Positions 19,132-30,188 of a DNA stretch of 64,000 nucleotides are shown piece by piece. Source of the DNA: an uncultured Cohaesibacter sp. GTDB taxonomy: Bacteria > Pseudomonadota > Alphaproteobacteria > Rhizobiales > Cohaesibacteraceae. The notes beneath the pieces were generated by a model. The model saw only the letters and a program-made list of their open reading frames with translations. It did no database searches and was not told the origin of the DNA. The stretch's first letter is position 1, and the number at the start of each line of letters is the position of its first letter. The position numbers and the translations under genes were made by a program. The stretch spans positions 5,090,501 through 5,154,500 of the forward strand of contig NZ_OY762934.1 in assembly GCF_963667045.1 (NCBI RefSeq), given 5' to 3'.

Positions 19132-19345
19132 GGGGATTCGGCCTGTCTGGCCGGAGCTCTTGAGAATTCACCGGATACCCCGGGGGTGCTTTGGCAGCTC
19201 CGGGGTGCCGTGCTATTTAGGGGGCAGGCGGCAAAGAGCGGTTCTGTGCCTGACCTGCCCCATTCGATCCGTCGGGAAAGCGCTGCAGGATTGCAGTCCG
19301 TTCCGGTGACGCGACATAGGATCGATCTGATTTGGACGAGATGAA

Positions 19346-20797
19346 ATGAAACTGAATGTGGCCATAGTCGGCCGACCCAATGTAGGCAAATCCACGCTGT
19401 TCAACCGTCTGGTTGGCAAGAAGCTGGCGCTTGTCGATGACCGCCCCGGGGTAACCCGAGATCGGCGCGAGAGCGACGCACAACTGGGCGATTTGCATAT
19501 CAATATCATTGATACCGCCGGGCTTGAAGTTGCCGAGGAAGATGCGCTGGAGACGCGCATGCGCCTGCAGACCGAAGAAGCCATCGGCATGGCTGATGTG
19601 GTGCTGTTCATGATGGATGCCCGTGCGGGCATCACGCCGATGGATGAGTATTTCGCGGCTATGGTGCGCAAGGCTGGCAAGCCGACTGTGCTGCTTGCCA
19701 ACAAGTCCGAAGGACGCGCCTCGGATGCGGGCTATTATGAAGCCTTTTCGCTGGGCCTTGGCGATCCTGTGCCTCTTTCCGCCGAGCATGGCATCGGCAT
19801 GGCCGATCTCTACGAGCAGCTTGTCAAGTATGATGATGCCAAGAAAGCGGAACTTGGCCCCAAAGAAGACGATGATATCGAGGCGGCGCTGGCTGAAGAC
19901 GAGGGACCGCTCGTTGACGTCGACATCGAGGACGATGAAGCCGAAACACCACTCTACGACCCGACCAAACCCCTGCGGGTGGCGATTGTCGGGCGACCGA
20001 ATGCTGGCAAGTCGACCCTGATCAACCATCTCATAGGGCAGGACCGCTTGTTGACCGGCCCCGAGGCTGGTATCACGCGCGATTCCATCTCGGTGAACTG
20101 GGAGTTCCGGGATCGCAAGTTCAAGCTGTTCGATACCGCAGGCATGCGCCGCAAGGCGCGGGTGCAGGAAAAGCTGGAAAAGCTGTCCGTGTCCGACGCC
20201 CTGCGTTCAATCCAGTTTGCCGAAGTGGTTGTCGTGACCCTTGACGTGACCAAGCCGTTCGAGAAGCAGGATCTGCAGATCGCCGATCTGGTGGCCAGGG
20301 AAGGGCGGGCGATCGTCATTGCCCTCAACAAGTGGGACCTGGTCGAGAACCCTCAGGAGATGCTGGCCGATCTGCGCGAGAAGGCCGAGCGGCTGCTGCC
20401 GCAGATGCGCAATGTTCCGCTTATTCCGGTGTCCGGCCTGACGGGCAGGAATCTGGACCGGCTGATGAAGGCGGTGCTCGATATTTACGAGGTCTGGAAC
20501 CGTCGTGTTTCCACCTCGCGTCTCAACCGCTGGCTGAATGACTCCACCCAGGGGCACCCGCCACCGGCCGTTGGTGGTCGTCGTATCAAGATCCGCTATG
20601 CAACGCAGATCAAGGCGCGCCCGCCAACCTTCGTGGTCATGTGCTCGCGGCCCGAGGATCTGCCGGACAGCTATCAGCGTTATCTTCTCAACGATTTGAG
20701 GGATACCTTTGATATTCCAGCGGTTCCTGTTCGGCTGCTGCTGCGCAGAGGGGACAACCCCTATGCTGCAAAAGCGGCCAAGCGCAAGATTTACTAG
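19346..20797 (+). CDS. der: Ribosome biogenesis GTPase Der (EngA)
   Basis: A 483-residue protein with two tandem GTPase domains and a C-terminal KH-like domain. The first P-loop is G-R-P-N-V-G-K-S (9-16), the second G-R-P-N-A-G-K-S (216-223); both carry D-T-A-G switch motifs and N-K-x-[DE] specificity motifs (N-K-S-E and N-K-W-D). An acidic linker of about 40 residues (around 165-210) separates the domains. Der acts in 50S subunit maturation. The C-terminus is basic ([10 protein letters not shown]). It follows bamB, as in many proteobacteria. Confidence 0.97.
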   Translation: MKLNVAIVGRPNVGKSTLFNRLVGKKLALVDDRPGVTRDRRESDAQLGDLHINIIDTAGLEVAEEDALETRMRLQTEEAIGMADVVLFMMDARAGITPMDEYFAAMVRKAGKPTVLLANKSEGRASDAGYYEAFSLGLGDPVPLSAEHGIGMADLYEQLVKYDDAKKAELGPKEDDDIEAALAEDEGPLVDVDIEDDEAETPLYDPTKPLRVAIVGRPNAGKSTLINHLIGQDRLLTGPEAGITRDSISVNWEFRDRKFKLFDTAGMRRKARVQEKLEKLSVSDALRSIQFAEVVVVTLDVTKPFEKQDLQIADLVAREGRAIVIALNKWDLVENPQEMLADLREKAERLLPQMRNVPLIPVSGLTGRNLDRLMKAVLDIYEVWNRRVSTSRLNRWLNDSTQGHPPPAVGGRRIKIRYATQIKARPPTFVVMCSRPEDLPDSYQRYLLNDLRDTFDIPAVPVRLLLRRGDNPYAAKAAKRKIY

Positions 20798-20960
20798 TGG
20801 TTCTTGCCGGATTTTGTCAGATGGTATCTCGTTTCGGTAATAAGTCGCCGAATTGCGCTGTCGAGTTGTTATTTTATGACCAATTGATGACGGCTTTTTT
20901 CATGGCTTTTGGCAAACATCTATAGCATCAGCCTACCTTGGTGTGTATAACACGAGCGCC

Positions 20961-21002
20961 CGGCCCCCTCTTAACGATCCTCTCGTCAGGATAGTGGGGC
21001 CG
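20961..21002 (+). promoter_or_regulatory. Nested hairpin in the leader of the DAHP synthase gene
   Basis: CGGCCCC (20961-20967) pairs with GGGGCCG (20996-21002), enclosing ATCCT (20977-20981) paired with AGGAT (20988-20992). It ends about 50 bases before the ATG at 21056. A TATAAC hexamer lies just upstream (20946-20951). It may be a leader or attenuation structure; no T-run follows, so simple termination is unlikely. Confidence 0.4.
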
Positions 21003-21055
21003 ATTAGTTTCCAAGGCCTGTAGTCAGGCAATCAGCAAAGCGAAAAGAGGACAAA

Positions 21056-22438
21056 ATGAGCAAGACCTGGACACCGGACAGCTGGCGATCAAAACCGATC
21101 CAGCAGGTTCCGGATTATCCCGATGCCGAAGCAGTCAAGGCTGTTGAAGGCACGCTTGCCACGTATCCGCCTTTGGTTTTTGCTGGCGAGGCGCGCAAGC
21201 TGCGCAAGCAGTTGGCGCGAGTTGCTGAGGGTGAAGGCTTCCTGCTTCAGGGCGGCGATTGTGCTGAAGCGTTCGTGGAGCATCATCCTGACAATATTCG
21301 CGATTTCTTCCGTGTGTTCCTGCAAATGGCAGCCGTGCTGACCTTTGCCGCCGCTTCGCCGGTGGTCAAGGTTGGCCGTATTGCTGGTCAGTTCGCCAAG
21401 CCGCGTTCCTCGCCGACAGAGACTGTTGACGGTGTGGAACTGCCAAGCTATCGCGGCGACATCATCAACGATACAGAGTTTACGGCTCAGTCGCGCATTC
21501 CGGATCCGCAGCGCATGGTCATGGCCTATCGCCAGTCTGCCGCCACGCTGAATCTTCTGCGGGCTTTCGCGCAGGGTGGTTATGCCAATCTTGATCACGT
21601 GCAGCAGTGGACGATGGATTTCCTCAAGGACAGCCCGCAAGGCCCTCGCTATCGTGAACTGGCTGAACGGATCACGGAAGCCTTGTCCTTCATGCGTGCC
21701 TGCGGTGTGGATCCATCCACGACCGAATCTCTGCGCTCAACGGATTTCTACACCAGCCATGAAGCCTTGTTGCTCGGCTATGAACAGGCCTTCACCCGCG
21801 TTGATTCAACAACCGGCATGCATTACGCCACATCCGGCCATATGCTCTGGATCGGTGACCGGACGCGCCAGCTTGATCATGCCCATGTGGAGTTCTTCCG
21901 CGGCATCGAGAATCCGATCGGCCTCAAGTGCGGCCCGAGCATGACGCCAGACGAACTGTTGCGCCTGATCGACGTGCTCAATCCGGAGAATGAAGCAGGT
22001 CGCCTGACGCTGATCACCCGTTTCGGGGCAGACAAGGTGTTTGATCACCTGCCGGGGCTGGTCAAGGCCGTCAAGCGGGAAGGCTACAAGGTGCTGTGGT
22101 CTTGCGATCCGATGCATGGCAACGTGGTCAAGGCCGCCAATGGCTACAAGACCCGTCCGTTCGAACGGATCCTCAAGGAAGTGGAGAGCTTCTTTGCGGT
22201 TCATCGGTCCGAAGGCACCTATCCGGGTGGTATCCATGTGGAAATGACCGGCAAGAATGTCACCGAATGCACAGGTGGCGCCCATGCCATTTCCGAGGAT
22301 GACCTGTCCGATCGCTATCATACGGTCTGCGATCCGCGGCTCAATGCCGATCAGGCGCTTGAGCTGGCGTTCCTCATCGCCGACAATATCAAGAAGGACC
22401 GCGCCAGCCGTCAGGCAAGCGCCATTGCGGCCTACTAG
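21056..22438 (+). CDS. Class II 3-deoxy-7-phosphoheptulonate synthase (DAHP synthase)
   Basis: A 460-residue enzyme joining phosphoenolpyruvate and erythrose 4-phosphate, the first step of the shikimate pathway. The sequence is the plant-like class II type: it begins with the W-x-P-D-S-W-R-x-K-P-I-x-Q-x-P block and contains G-G-D-C-A-E (metal and PEP site), H-x-L-W-I-G-D-R-T, G-L-K-C-G-P and W-x-C-D-P-M-H-G-N. Length fits (about 450-470). A structured element lies in its leader and a strong terminator follows, so it is probably a single-gene unit. Feedback behaviour cannot be read from sequence. Confidence 0.96.
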   Translation: MSKTWTPDSWRSKPIQQVPDYPDAEAVKAVEGTLATYPPLVFAGEARKLRKQLARVAEGEGFLLQGGDCAEAFVEHHPDNIRDFFRVFLQMAAVLTFAAASPVVKVGRIAGQFAKPRSSPTETVDGVELPSYRGDIINDTEFTAQSRIPDPQRMVMAYRQSAATLNLLRAFAQGGYANLDHVQQWTMDFLKDSPQGPRYRELAERITEALSFMRACGVDPSTTESLRSTDFYTSHEALLLGYEQAFTRVDSTTGMHYATSGHMLWIGDRTRQLDHAHVEFFRGIENPIGLKCGPSMTPDELLRLIDVLNPENEAGRLTLITRFGADKVFDHLPGLVKAVKREGYKVLWSCDPMHGNVVKAANGYKTRPFERILKEVESFFAVHRSEGTYPGGIHVEMTGKNVTECTGGAHAISEDDLSDRYHTVCDPRLNADQALELAFLIADNIKKDRASRQASAIAAY

Positions 22439-22463
22439 GCTGGCTCCGATCGATGTCCATTGT

Positions 22464-22498
22464 GAAAAGCCCGGCACCTCTGTCGGGCTTTTCTTTTG
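22464..22498 (+). terminator. Terminator after DAHP synthase gene
   Basis: GAAAAGCCCGGCA (22464-22476) pairs with TGTCGGGCTTTTC (22481-22493) with one wobble around a four-base loop, followed by TTTTG. Confidence 0.85.
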
Positions 22499-22647
22499 TC
22501 TGCGATCATCCAGGGGGATGGAATGGCGGATCTGAGTCTGTGGCCTCGCTGCATTGGCAGGTGAATATCCACCAGCCAACAGACATCGGGTAGCTGATGC
22601 CGTCACTTTACATTGGATTATCGCATTCACTGGCTTTATATCTCTAC

Positions 22648-22674
22648 CCGAGAGTTTGTAAGCTCTCGGTTTCT
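22648..22674 (+). promoter_or_regulatory. Hairpin 30 bases upstream of nadE
   Basis: CCGAGAG (22648-22654) and CTCTCGG (22663-22669) form a perfect seven-base stem followed by TTTCTC. It lies in the probable nadE leader and could be a weak attenuator or an operator palindrome. Confidence 0.35.
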
Positions 22675-22700
22675 CACTATCAGCAATACAGGATCGCGCC

Positions 22701-24359
22701 GTGACCGAAAGACTTGTTTTCAGCCTTGCTCAACTCAATCCCCTGCTGGGGGATATTGCGGGTAACGCCGAAAAGGCCCGCGCAGCGCACAAAGTGGCAA
22801 CCGAGCAGGGTGCCGACTGTCTGGTGCTGAGTGAGCTGTTCATTTCCGGCTATCCTCCCGAAGACCTCGTTCTGAAACCTGCTTTTCAGCAAGCTTGCCG
22901 CGAGCAGGTTGAAAAGCTTGCGGAAATCACCGAAGGGGATGCCCCTGCCATTCTGATCGGCTCGCCATGGGGTGATGGCGAGCGGCTCTATAACGCGGTC
23001 TGTCTTCTGGACAACGGCGAAGTGCAGGCCGTGCGCTACAAGGCCGATCTGCCAAACTATGGCGTGTTTGACGAAAAGCGCGTGTTCGCTGCTGGCCCGA
23101 TGCCGGGACCGATCAATTTGCGCGGTGTTGCCGTAGGGGTGCCGATCTGCGAGGATATCTGGGATCTCGAGGTTTGCGAGTGTCTGGCCGAAACCGGCGC
23201 CGAGATGCTGGTGGTTCCCAATGGATCGCCGTTCAATCTCGACAAATGGGAAGTGCGCCAGCAGGTTGCCCTGCAGCGGGTGATCGAAACGGAATTGCCG
23301 CTGGTCTATCTCAATCAGGTTGGTGGACAGGACGAACTGGTGTTTGATGGTGCCTCCTTCGCGCTCAACGGGGATCGCTCGCTGGCCATGCAAATGGTCG
23401 GCTTTGAGGAAGACCAGAAGGTGCTGGTGGCAGAGCGGATCGATGGCAAATGGAAGCTGTCCGGCCCAATCGAGCCGGTCATGGATAGGGACGCCAGCGC
23501 ATGGTCTGCCTGCATGCTGGGGCTGAGGGACTATGTCAACAAGAACCGTTTCCCCGGTGTGGTGCTGGGGCTTTCGGGCGGTATCGATTCGGCAATCTGC
23601 GCCGCTCTGGCCGTCGATGCGCTGGGCGCCGAGCGCGTCCACTGCGTGATGCTGCCCTATCGCTACACATCCGAGGCGAGCCTCAAGGATGCCGCCGATT
23701 GCGCCAAGGCGCTTGGTGCGCGCTATGATATCGTTGACATCGTCAAGCCGGTTGAAGGCTTTGCCAGTGCGCTGTCGGGGCTGTTCGAGGGGACCAGTGA
23801 GGGTGTGACCGAGGAAAACCTTCAGTCGCGTGCGCGCGGGACGATCCTGATGGCCATCTCCAACAAGTTCGGCCACATGGTGGTCACCACGGGCAACAAG
23901 TCTGAAATGTCGGTTGGCTACGCCACGCTTTATGGCGACATGAACGGCGGCTTCAATCCGATCAAGGATCTCTACAAGATGGCCGTCTATCATCTGGCCG
24001 AGTGGCGCAACGCCAACAAGCCTGATGGTGCCATGGGGCCAGCGGGCGAGGTGATCCCTGCCAACATCATTTCCAAGGCACCGACAGCCGAGCTGCGCGA
24101 GAACCAGACCGACCAGGACAGCCTGCCGGAATATCCGGTTCTCGACGACATTCTGGAATGTCTGGTCGAGAAGGAAATGAGCATCGACGAGATCGCCGAG
24201 CGTGGCCACGATGCCGCGCTGGTGCGCCGCATCGAGCATCTGCTCTATATCGCCGAATACAAGCGTCGGCAGTCTGCGCCGGGCGTTAAGCTCAGCGAGA
24301 AGAATTTCGGCCGGGATCGTCGCTATCCGATTACCAACGGGTTCCGTGACCGGGGCTGA
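22701..24359 (+). CDS. nadE: Glutamine-dependent NAD+ synthetase
   Basis: A 552-residue two-domain enzyme amidating nicotinic acid adenine dinucleotide to NAD+. The N-terminal nitrilase-type glutaminase domain has the triad E45, K114 (Y-K-A-D-L-P-N-Y) and C150 (V-P-I-C-E-D). The synthetase domain from about residue 270 has the ATP P-loop L-S-G-G-I-D-S-A and the V-T-T-G-N-K-S-E motif. The start is GTG at 22701 with AGGA eight bases upstream. It is monocistronic or transcribed with gltX, which starts 45 bases after its stop. Confidence 0.96.
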   Translation: MTERLVFSLAQLNPLLGDIAGNAEKARAAHKVATEQGADCLVLSELFISGYPPEDLVLKPAFQQACREQVEKLAEITEGDAPAILIGSPWGDGERLYNAVCLLDNGEVQAVRYKADLPNYGVFDEKRVFAAGPMPGPINLRGVAVGVPICEDIWDLEVCECLAETGAEMLVVPNGSPFNLDKWEVRQQVALQRVIETELPLVYLNQVGGQDELVFDGASFALNGDRSLAMQMVGFEEDQKVLVAERIDGKWKLSGPIEPVMDRDASAWSACMLGLRDYVNKNRFPGVVLGLSGGIDSAICAALAVDALGAERVHCVMLPYRYTSEASLKDAADCAKALGARYDIVDIVKPVEGFASALSGLFEGTSEGVTEENLQSRARGTILMAISNKFGHMVVTTGNKSEMSVGYATLYGDMNGGFNPIKDLYKMAVYHLAEWRNANKPDGAMGPAGEVIPANIISKAPTAELRENQTDQDSLPEYPVLDDILECLVEKEMSIDEIAERGHDAALVRRIEHLLYIAEYKRRQSAPGVKLSEKNFGRDRRYPITNGFRDRG

Positions 24360-24404
24360 TCGAGCCCCGCCGACCCAACAATCCATTTGAAGGAAGTCTG
24401 CCTG

Positions 24405-25745
24405 ATGGCTGAGATCGTTCGTTTTGCACCCTCTCCAACGGGGAATATCCATATTGGCAACGCGCGCCCGGCGCTGATCAACTGGCTGGTGGCCATGAAG
24501 ACGGATGGGCAATTCATTCTGCGCTATGACGATACGGATCAGGAACGCTCCCGCAGGGAATATGCAGACAATATCGCCGAGGATCTTGCCTGGCTCGGGA
24601 TCAAGCCGGACCGGGTCGAGCGCCAGTCCGAGCGCATGGGGCTCTATGATACCGTCGCCGATCGCCTGAGGCAGATGGGGCGTCTTTATGCCTGCTATGA
24701 AACACCGGACGAACTGGACCGCAAGCGCAAGCGCCTCAGGGCGCGCGGGTTGCCGCCGGTTTATGATCGCACAGGCCTCAATCTGACCGCCGAGGAGATT
24801 GCCGCCTATGAAGCCGAGGGGCGCAAGCCACATTGGCGATTCCTTCTGGACCAGAAGACTATCCGCTGGGAGGATGGCATTCGTGGTGAGCAGAGCATCG
24901 AGTGCGACAGCGTCTCCGATCCGGTTCTTATCCGCGAAGATGGAACCTATCTCTACACCCTGCCGTCGGTGATCGATGACATCGACATGGGGGTTACCTA
25001 TGTCATTCGAGGCGATGACCATGTGACCAACACGGCGGTCCAGATCCAGCTGTTCGAGCTGCTGTCAGGCAAGAGCCCGAAGTTTGCCCATCACAACCTG
25101 ATCATCAATGCCAGCGGCGAGGGGCTTTCCAAGCGTCTCGGGTCGCTTTCCATCCGGACCATGCGCGAAGAGGGCTATGAGCCTCTGGCGGTTGCGATTT
25201 TCGCCGTGCTCAACGGTACATCCGACCCGATCCAGCCACTTGCCGATATGGAGGCCCTGGCCGGTCTGTTTGCCCTCGACAAGGTATCTCGATCCGCCTC
25301 GAAATTCGATATGGCAGATCTTGGCCATCTCAATGCCCGCATTCTGCACGAAACTGATTTTGCGAGCGTCAGGGGCCGTCTTGAGGCGATGGGCGTTGCC
25401 GGGGACGAACCCTTCTGGCATGCGGTGAGGGGCAATATCGAGCGCCTGCCGGAAGTCAAGGCATGGTGGCATATCGCCCATGAGGGGTTGCCGAGTGACG
25501 CGGTTGCCCGAGATCCGGAAGACGCTGATTTCTACGCCAAGGCGATCGAGCTGTTACCGACAGAGCCGTGGGACGCCATGACCTGGAAGGCATGGACGAA
25601 CGCGCTCAAGACAGAGACGGGCCGCAAGGGCAAATCCCTGTTCATGCCGCTGCGCGTGGCGCTTACGGGCTATTCACACGGTCCGGAACTGGCGGCTTTC
25701 CTGCCGTTCATTGGTTACCAAAGAACTTTGGACCGACTATCCTGA
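24405..25745 (+). CDS. gltX: Glutamyl-tRNA synthetase
   Basis: A 446-residue class Ic aminoacyl-tRNA synthetase. The HIGH-type motif is [11 protein letters not shown] (9-19). The KMSKS-type motif appears as L-S-K-R-L-G-S (K243-R244). The start at 24405 has AGGAAG eight bases upstream; the open frame continues six codons further. Many alphaproteobacteria carry two GltX proteins, one charging tRNA-Glu and one that may prefer tRNA-Gln, later fixed by GatCAB; which one this is cannot be decided here. Compared with the usual 470-490 residues it is somewhat short. Its 3' end overlaps the convergent DUF2865 gene by 38 bases. Confidence 0.93.
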   Translation: MAEIVRFAPSPTGNIHIGNARPALINWLVAMKTDGQFILRYDDTDQERSRREYADNIAEDLAWLGIKPDRVERQSERMGLYDTVADRLRQMGRLYACYETPDELDRKRKRLRARGLPPVYDRTGLNLTAEEIAAYEAEGRKPHWRFLLDQKTIRWEDGIRGEQSIECDSVSDPVLIREDGTYLYTLPSVIDDIDMGVTYVIRGDDHVTNTAVQIQLFELLSGKSPKFAHHNLIINASGEGLSKRLGSLSIRTMREEGYEPLAVAIFAVLNGTSDPIQPLADMEALAGLFALDKVSRSASKFDMADLGHLNARILHETDFASVRGRLEAMGVAGDEPFWHAVRGNIERLPEVKAWWHIAHEGLPSDAVARDPEDADFYAKAIELLPTEPWDAMTWKAWTNALKTETGRKGKSLFMPLRVALTGYSHGPELAAFLPFIGYQRTLDRLS

Positions 25746-26820
25746 TCGAACGACCGTCGGCAGTGCGGACAGAATTGGTGACCGCACTGACTTCTGGCGG
25801 CTGATAGGGCTCGAATTTCATCGAATAGCGCGCCAGATCTTGCGTATCCGGGTCGATCATCGCTGTCTGCTTGGGCAGCGGCAGGGGAACGTTCGGTGCG
25901 GTTTCGGTTCGCCTCGGGCTATTGGGCAGCAGGTTCATGTCCGCCGCCGAACGCTGGGTGTTGCCGCTGTTGCCAATCGTTGCAAGCTGGCTTGTCGGTC
26001 GCTGGCAGGAGCATCCCGGTACAAATTCCTTCTTGTAAAGATAGGCCGTTTGCAGAGACTGGTAGGGGCGACCGGACAGGGAGACCATCTCGTCCGAGGT
26101 CTCACCGGGATTGTGATAGACGTAGAGCTCGGCGTCGGTGCCGGGGCAGCTCGACTGGCAGACCTGTGCGTCGCGGGCAAAGCCGCTTTCCGTGGTCGAG
26201 AAGCTGACCGGGAAGAAGAAGCCATCGCAAGCGCGGACACAGACCGTGCGGAATGTGCCGATCTGCGGCATGTCATATTGCTTGAGGTTATACTCGCGAA
26301 CGGAATCGTTGCCTCCGAACAGGGAGCCGAACAGCCCCCGGCGCTGCTGGCGCACGGGCTGGGCAAAGCGTTCATATTGCTCGCCACAGCGGGCCTGGGC
26401 CAGCTGCTGCAGGATCTGGGCCTTCATCTGGTCGTTGTTGCCGGTGGCCGGAGCGAACTGGGCCCGCTTGCGTTCGAGTGCTGCCAGATTGCGCTGCATT
26501 TCCTGAATGCGCTTCTGCAGCGCAGGGCAGGAGGCCTTTGGCGTCTTGCGGAAAAGGAAAAACTGGCCGCCATCGCAGGCGTCTCTCTTGGAGCGTAGCA
26601 TTGCGGTGTCGAGTTCGGCCTGCTGTTTGTGGACGGCGGCGTCATATTTTTCGAAATTGCGCGAGGAAGCGGATCTGCTGCCCCGCTGCAGGCGCGCCAG
26701 ATCGCCCTCAAGCTGGGCGCACATCTGGTCATTGGGAGACCATGAGGTTTGGGCCGTGACCGGTTGCGCGGTGAAGAGTGCCGTGAAAAGCAAACCGGCT
26801 AGACTTATACGCCTTTTCAT
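25708..26820 (-). CDS. DUF2865 domain protein, exported
   Basis: A 370-residue protein with a Sec signal peptide (M-K-R-R-I then a hydrophobic run, cleavage probably after V-T-A-Q). Residues about 30-150 are helical, rich in Q, A and R and likely coiled coil. The DUF2865 region (about 190-300) has conserved cysteines and the blocks [15 protein letters not shown] and P-G-C-S-C. The family is of unknown function and largely limited to Hyphomicrobiales; periplasmic location is predicted. The start at 26820 is chosen because the signal peptide begins there. The last 38 bases overlap gltX on the opposite strand. Confidence 0.85.
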   Translation of the reverse strand: MKRRISLAGLLFTALFTAQPVTAQTSWSPNDQMCAQLEGDLARLQRGSRSASSRNFEKYDAAVHKQQAELDTAMLRSKRDACDGGQFFLFRKTPKASCPALQKRIQEMQRNLAALERKRAQFAPATGNNDQMKAQILQQLAQARCGEQYERFAQPVRQQRRGLFGSLFGGNDSVREYNLKQYDMPQIGTFRTVCVRACDGFFFPVSFSTTESGFARDAQVCQSSCPGTDAELYVYHNPGETSDEMVSLSGRPYQSLQTAYLYKKEFVPGCSCQRPTSQLATIGNSGNTQRSAADMNLLPNSPRRTETAPNVPLPLPKQTAMIDPDTQDLARYSMKFEPYQPPEVSAVTNSVRTADGRSIRIVGPKFFGNQ

Positions 26821-27205
26821 TGTCAGGTCCCAAATCCGTTTATCTTGCTGATCGATCAAAGGGGGCTTGCACTCAAGGTAGCCAACCGGCCCGAAACAGG
26901 CAAACCCGAGGTGTGTGCCTGTAGCCAATTCCGCCTCAGAATCACCTCCGAATAAGGCGAAATTATAGTCAATTTTTCCGCCATGTCCTTTGACGGCCCA
27001 TGAAAATGAAAGGAAAATTGCGCCTAATTTATCTTTTGTGCAGGAAAGCCGGAAATCCAAGACGAAAGAGTGGCGGTTTTTGGCCGATTTTTCTTGTCCT
27101 GTTATGGAAAACTACGGTAAGAGACCGGGAAAATCTTGTGAAGTCAGCCTTCTGGCAGTCGGTCCAACCGCTCCGGCTGGGGGGCTCTATTGTTTGGAAT
27201 GTTCG
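26821..27205. other. Divergent intergenic region between DUF2865 and flavin reductase genes
   Basis: About 385 bases without a supported gene; both reading frames extend into it without family similarity. It holds a TATAAT-type -10 on the minus strand (26962-26967). Confidence 0.55.
26962..26967 (-). promoter_or_regulatory. Putative -10 element (TATAAT) for the DUF2865 gene
   Basis: Perfect TATAAT on the minus strand, about 140 bases upstream of the DUF2865 ATG. The -35 at the expected distance (AAGGAC) is poor, so this is tentative. Confidence 0.3.
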
Positions 27206-27676
27206 ATGATTGAAGCAACAGAGTTTCGTCAGGCCCTTGGCCGTTTTGCCACCGGGATTGCCGTCGTTACAACGCTTGGCAAGGATGGTGAGCCGCTGGG
27301 GCTGACAGTCAACAGTTTCAACTCGGTGTCGCTTGATCCGCCGCTGGTGCTCTGGTCGCTCGACAAGAGCTCCCTTCAGCTTGATGGCTTCAAAAACAGT
27401 GGCTTCTATGGCGTCAGCATTCTTAGCCGTGAGCAGGAAGAGACGTCCAATCTGTTTGCGATGGTCACTGATGATCGCTTTGAGCGGACCGGATGGCAGA
27501 CCGGCAAAACGGGAGCCCCGATGATCGACGGCGCACTGGCGCAGATTGACTGCACCACCGAACAGATCATCGATGCGGGCGATCATGTCGTGCTGTTGGG
27601 CCGTGTGGTTGACATTGCGGTAAAGAATGGTGAGCCGCTCATCTATTACGGCGGAGCCTATCGCGATCTGGCCTGA
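27206..27676 (+). CDS. Flavin reductase family protein
   Basis: A 156-residue single-domain protein of the flavin reductase-like (HpaC/DIM6-NTAB) family. It begins E-F-R-Q-A-L-G-R-F-A-T-G-I-A-V-V-T and contains L-T-V-N-S-F-N-S-V-S-L-D-P-P-L-V-L, the FMN-binding region, and ends with H-V-V-L-L-G-R-V and Y-G-G-A-Y-R-D-L. Such proteins supply reduced FMN/FAD to partner monooxygenases or act as small flavoproteins. No monooxygenase gene is nearby. The start at 27206 fits the family; the open frame extends 72 codons further upstream without similarity. Confidence 0.9.
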   Translation: MIEATEFRQALGRFATGIAVVTTLGKDGEPLGLTVNSFNSVSLDPPLVLWSLDKSSLQLDGFKNSGFYGVSILSREQEETSNLFAMVTDDRFERTGWQTGKTGAPMIDGALAQIDCTTEQIIDAGDHVVLLGRVVDIAVKNGEPLIYYGGAYRDLA

Positions 27677-27711
27677 TGGCTTACCCCGGTTGCAGGGCAG
27701 GGACAAACAAG

Positions 27712-27748
27712 AACCCCGAAAGCTTTCAGCGGCTTTCGGGGTTTTTGT
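27712..27748. terminator. Terminator between flavin reductase and SulP genes
   Basis: AACCCCGAAAGC (27712-27723) pairs with GCTTTCGGGGTT (27732-27743), followed by TTTGTTT on the plus strand. It ends the flavin reductase transcript and may also serve the convergent SulP gene. Confidence 0.85.
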
Positions 27749-27785
27749 TTACTGACTGAGCCGCAGGGGTGCGGCCATATCGGCC

Positions 27786-29384
<1,599 letters not shown>

Positions 29385-29663
29385 GGAGGCATCCTAGCGG
29401 GGATTGGTCAGAAGGGCCAAAGGGCGCTTCGAAAGAAATACGTATAAATTCGAATAATTCGCTGGTTTTCTACCGTATATGCCTATCGATGGCAAGCAAG
29501 AGCGGGGCAATTTTGCTCGCATAGCTGGGCTGCATCTCGATTTTTCCCGTCTTTGACCTTATATCAGGCACAATGTCACGCAGAGGTAGCTGTGCCCGTG
29601 CGTGATGTTTTGAACGCGCTGGCTACAATGGTCACGCACTGATTCAACAAACAGGATTTTGTC

Positions 29664-30170
29664 ATGCTTCGCAAATTGATGGGTGTTGCGCTTGCCGTTG
29701 CCTTGGGTGTTCCGGTGGCATTTGCCTCCGATGATCCGGAACTGATTTTCAAGAAGTCCACGGTCTGGAAGCTTCTGACGCCGGATCACAAACTGGCGAC
29801 CTATGCCATCGATGATCCTCTGGTCAACGGGGTTGCCTGTCATTACACCGTGCCGGAAAAGGGCGGGGTTTCCGGGATGCTCGGGGTTGCCGAGGAAGTT
29901 TCCGACATTTCTCTGGCCTGTCGGCAGGTTGGTCCGATCTCCTTCAAGGACAAGTTCGAGCAGGGCGAGGAGATGTTCGAGCAGCGCCGGTCGCTGTTTT
30001 TCAAGAAGATGCGGATCGTGCGTGGCTGCGACAAGAAGCGGAACGTGCTGGTCTATCTGAGCTATTCCGACAAGCTGATCGAGGGCAGCCCGAAGAACTC
30101 GACCTCGACCGTGCCCATCATGCCGTGGGGCAATCAGGAAGCGCCGCGTTGTGAGGACTGGCTGAAATAG
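29664..30170 (+). CDS. CreA family protein, exported
   Basis: A 168-residue protein with a signal peptide (M-L-R-K-L then A-V-A-L-G-V-P-V-A-F-A-S, cleavage likely near residue 21). The mature part matches CreA: D-D-P-L-V-x-G-V-A-C-H-Y, D-I-S-L-A-C-R-Q-V-G-P-I and K-x-x-R-I-V-R-x-x-D, with conserved cysteines and a late cysteine. CreA is a periplasmic protein of unknown function named from the E. coli cre locus. No creBCD genes are near. It converges with pabC, separated by only 18 bases. Confidence 0.88.
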   Translation: MLRKLMGVALAVALGVPVAFASDDPELIFKKSTVWKLLTPDHKLATYAIDDPLVNGVACHYTVPEKGGVSGMLGVAEEVSDISLACRQVGPISFKDKFEQGEEMFEQRRSLFFKKMRIVRGCDKKRNVLVYLSYSDKLIEGSPKNSTSTVPIMPWGNQEAPRCEDWLK

Positions 30171-30188
30171 CCGCAAGACTATCGGGGA

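Noticed and set aside
22680-25022. Very long open frame (780 codons) on the minus strand
   Set aside because: It lies antisense to nadE and gltX, whose motifs are unmistakable. Its translation has no family features, and long antisense frames are common in GC-rich coding DNA.
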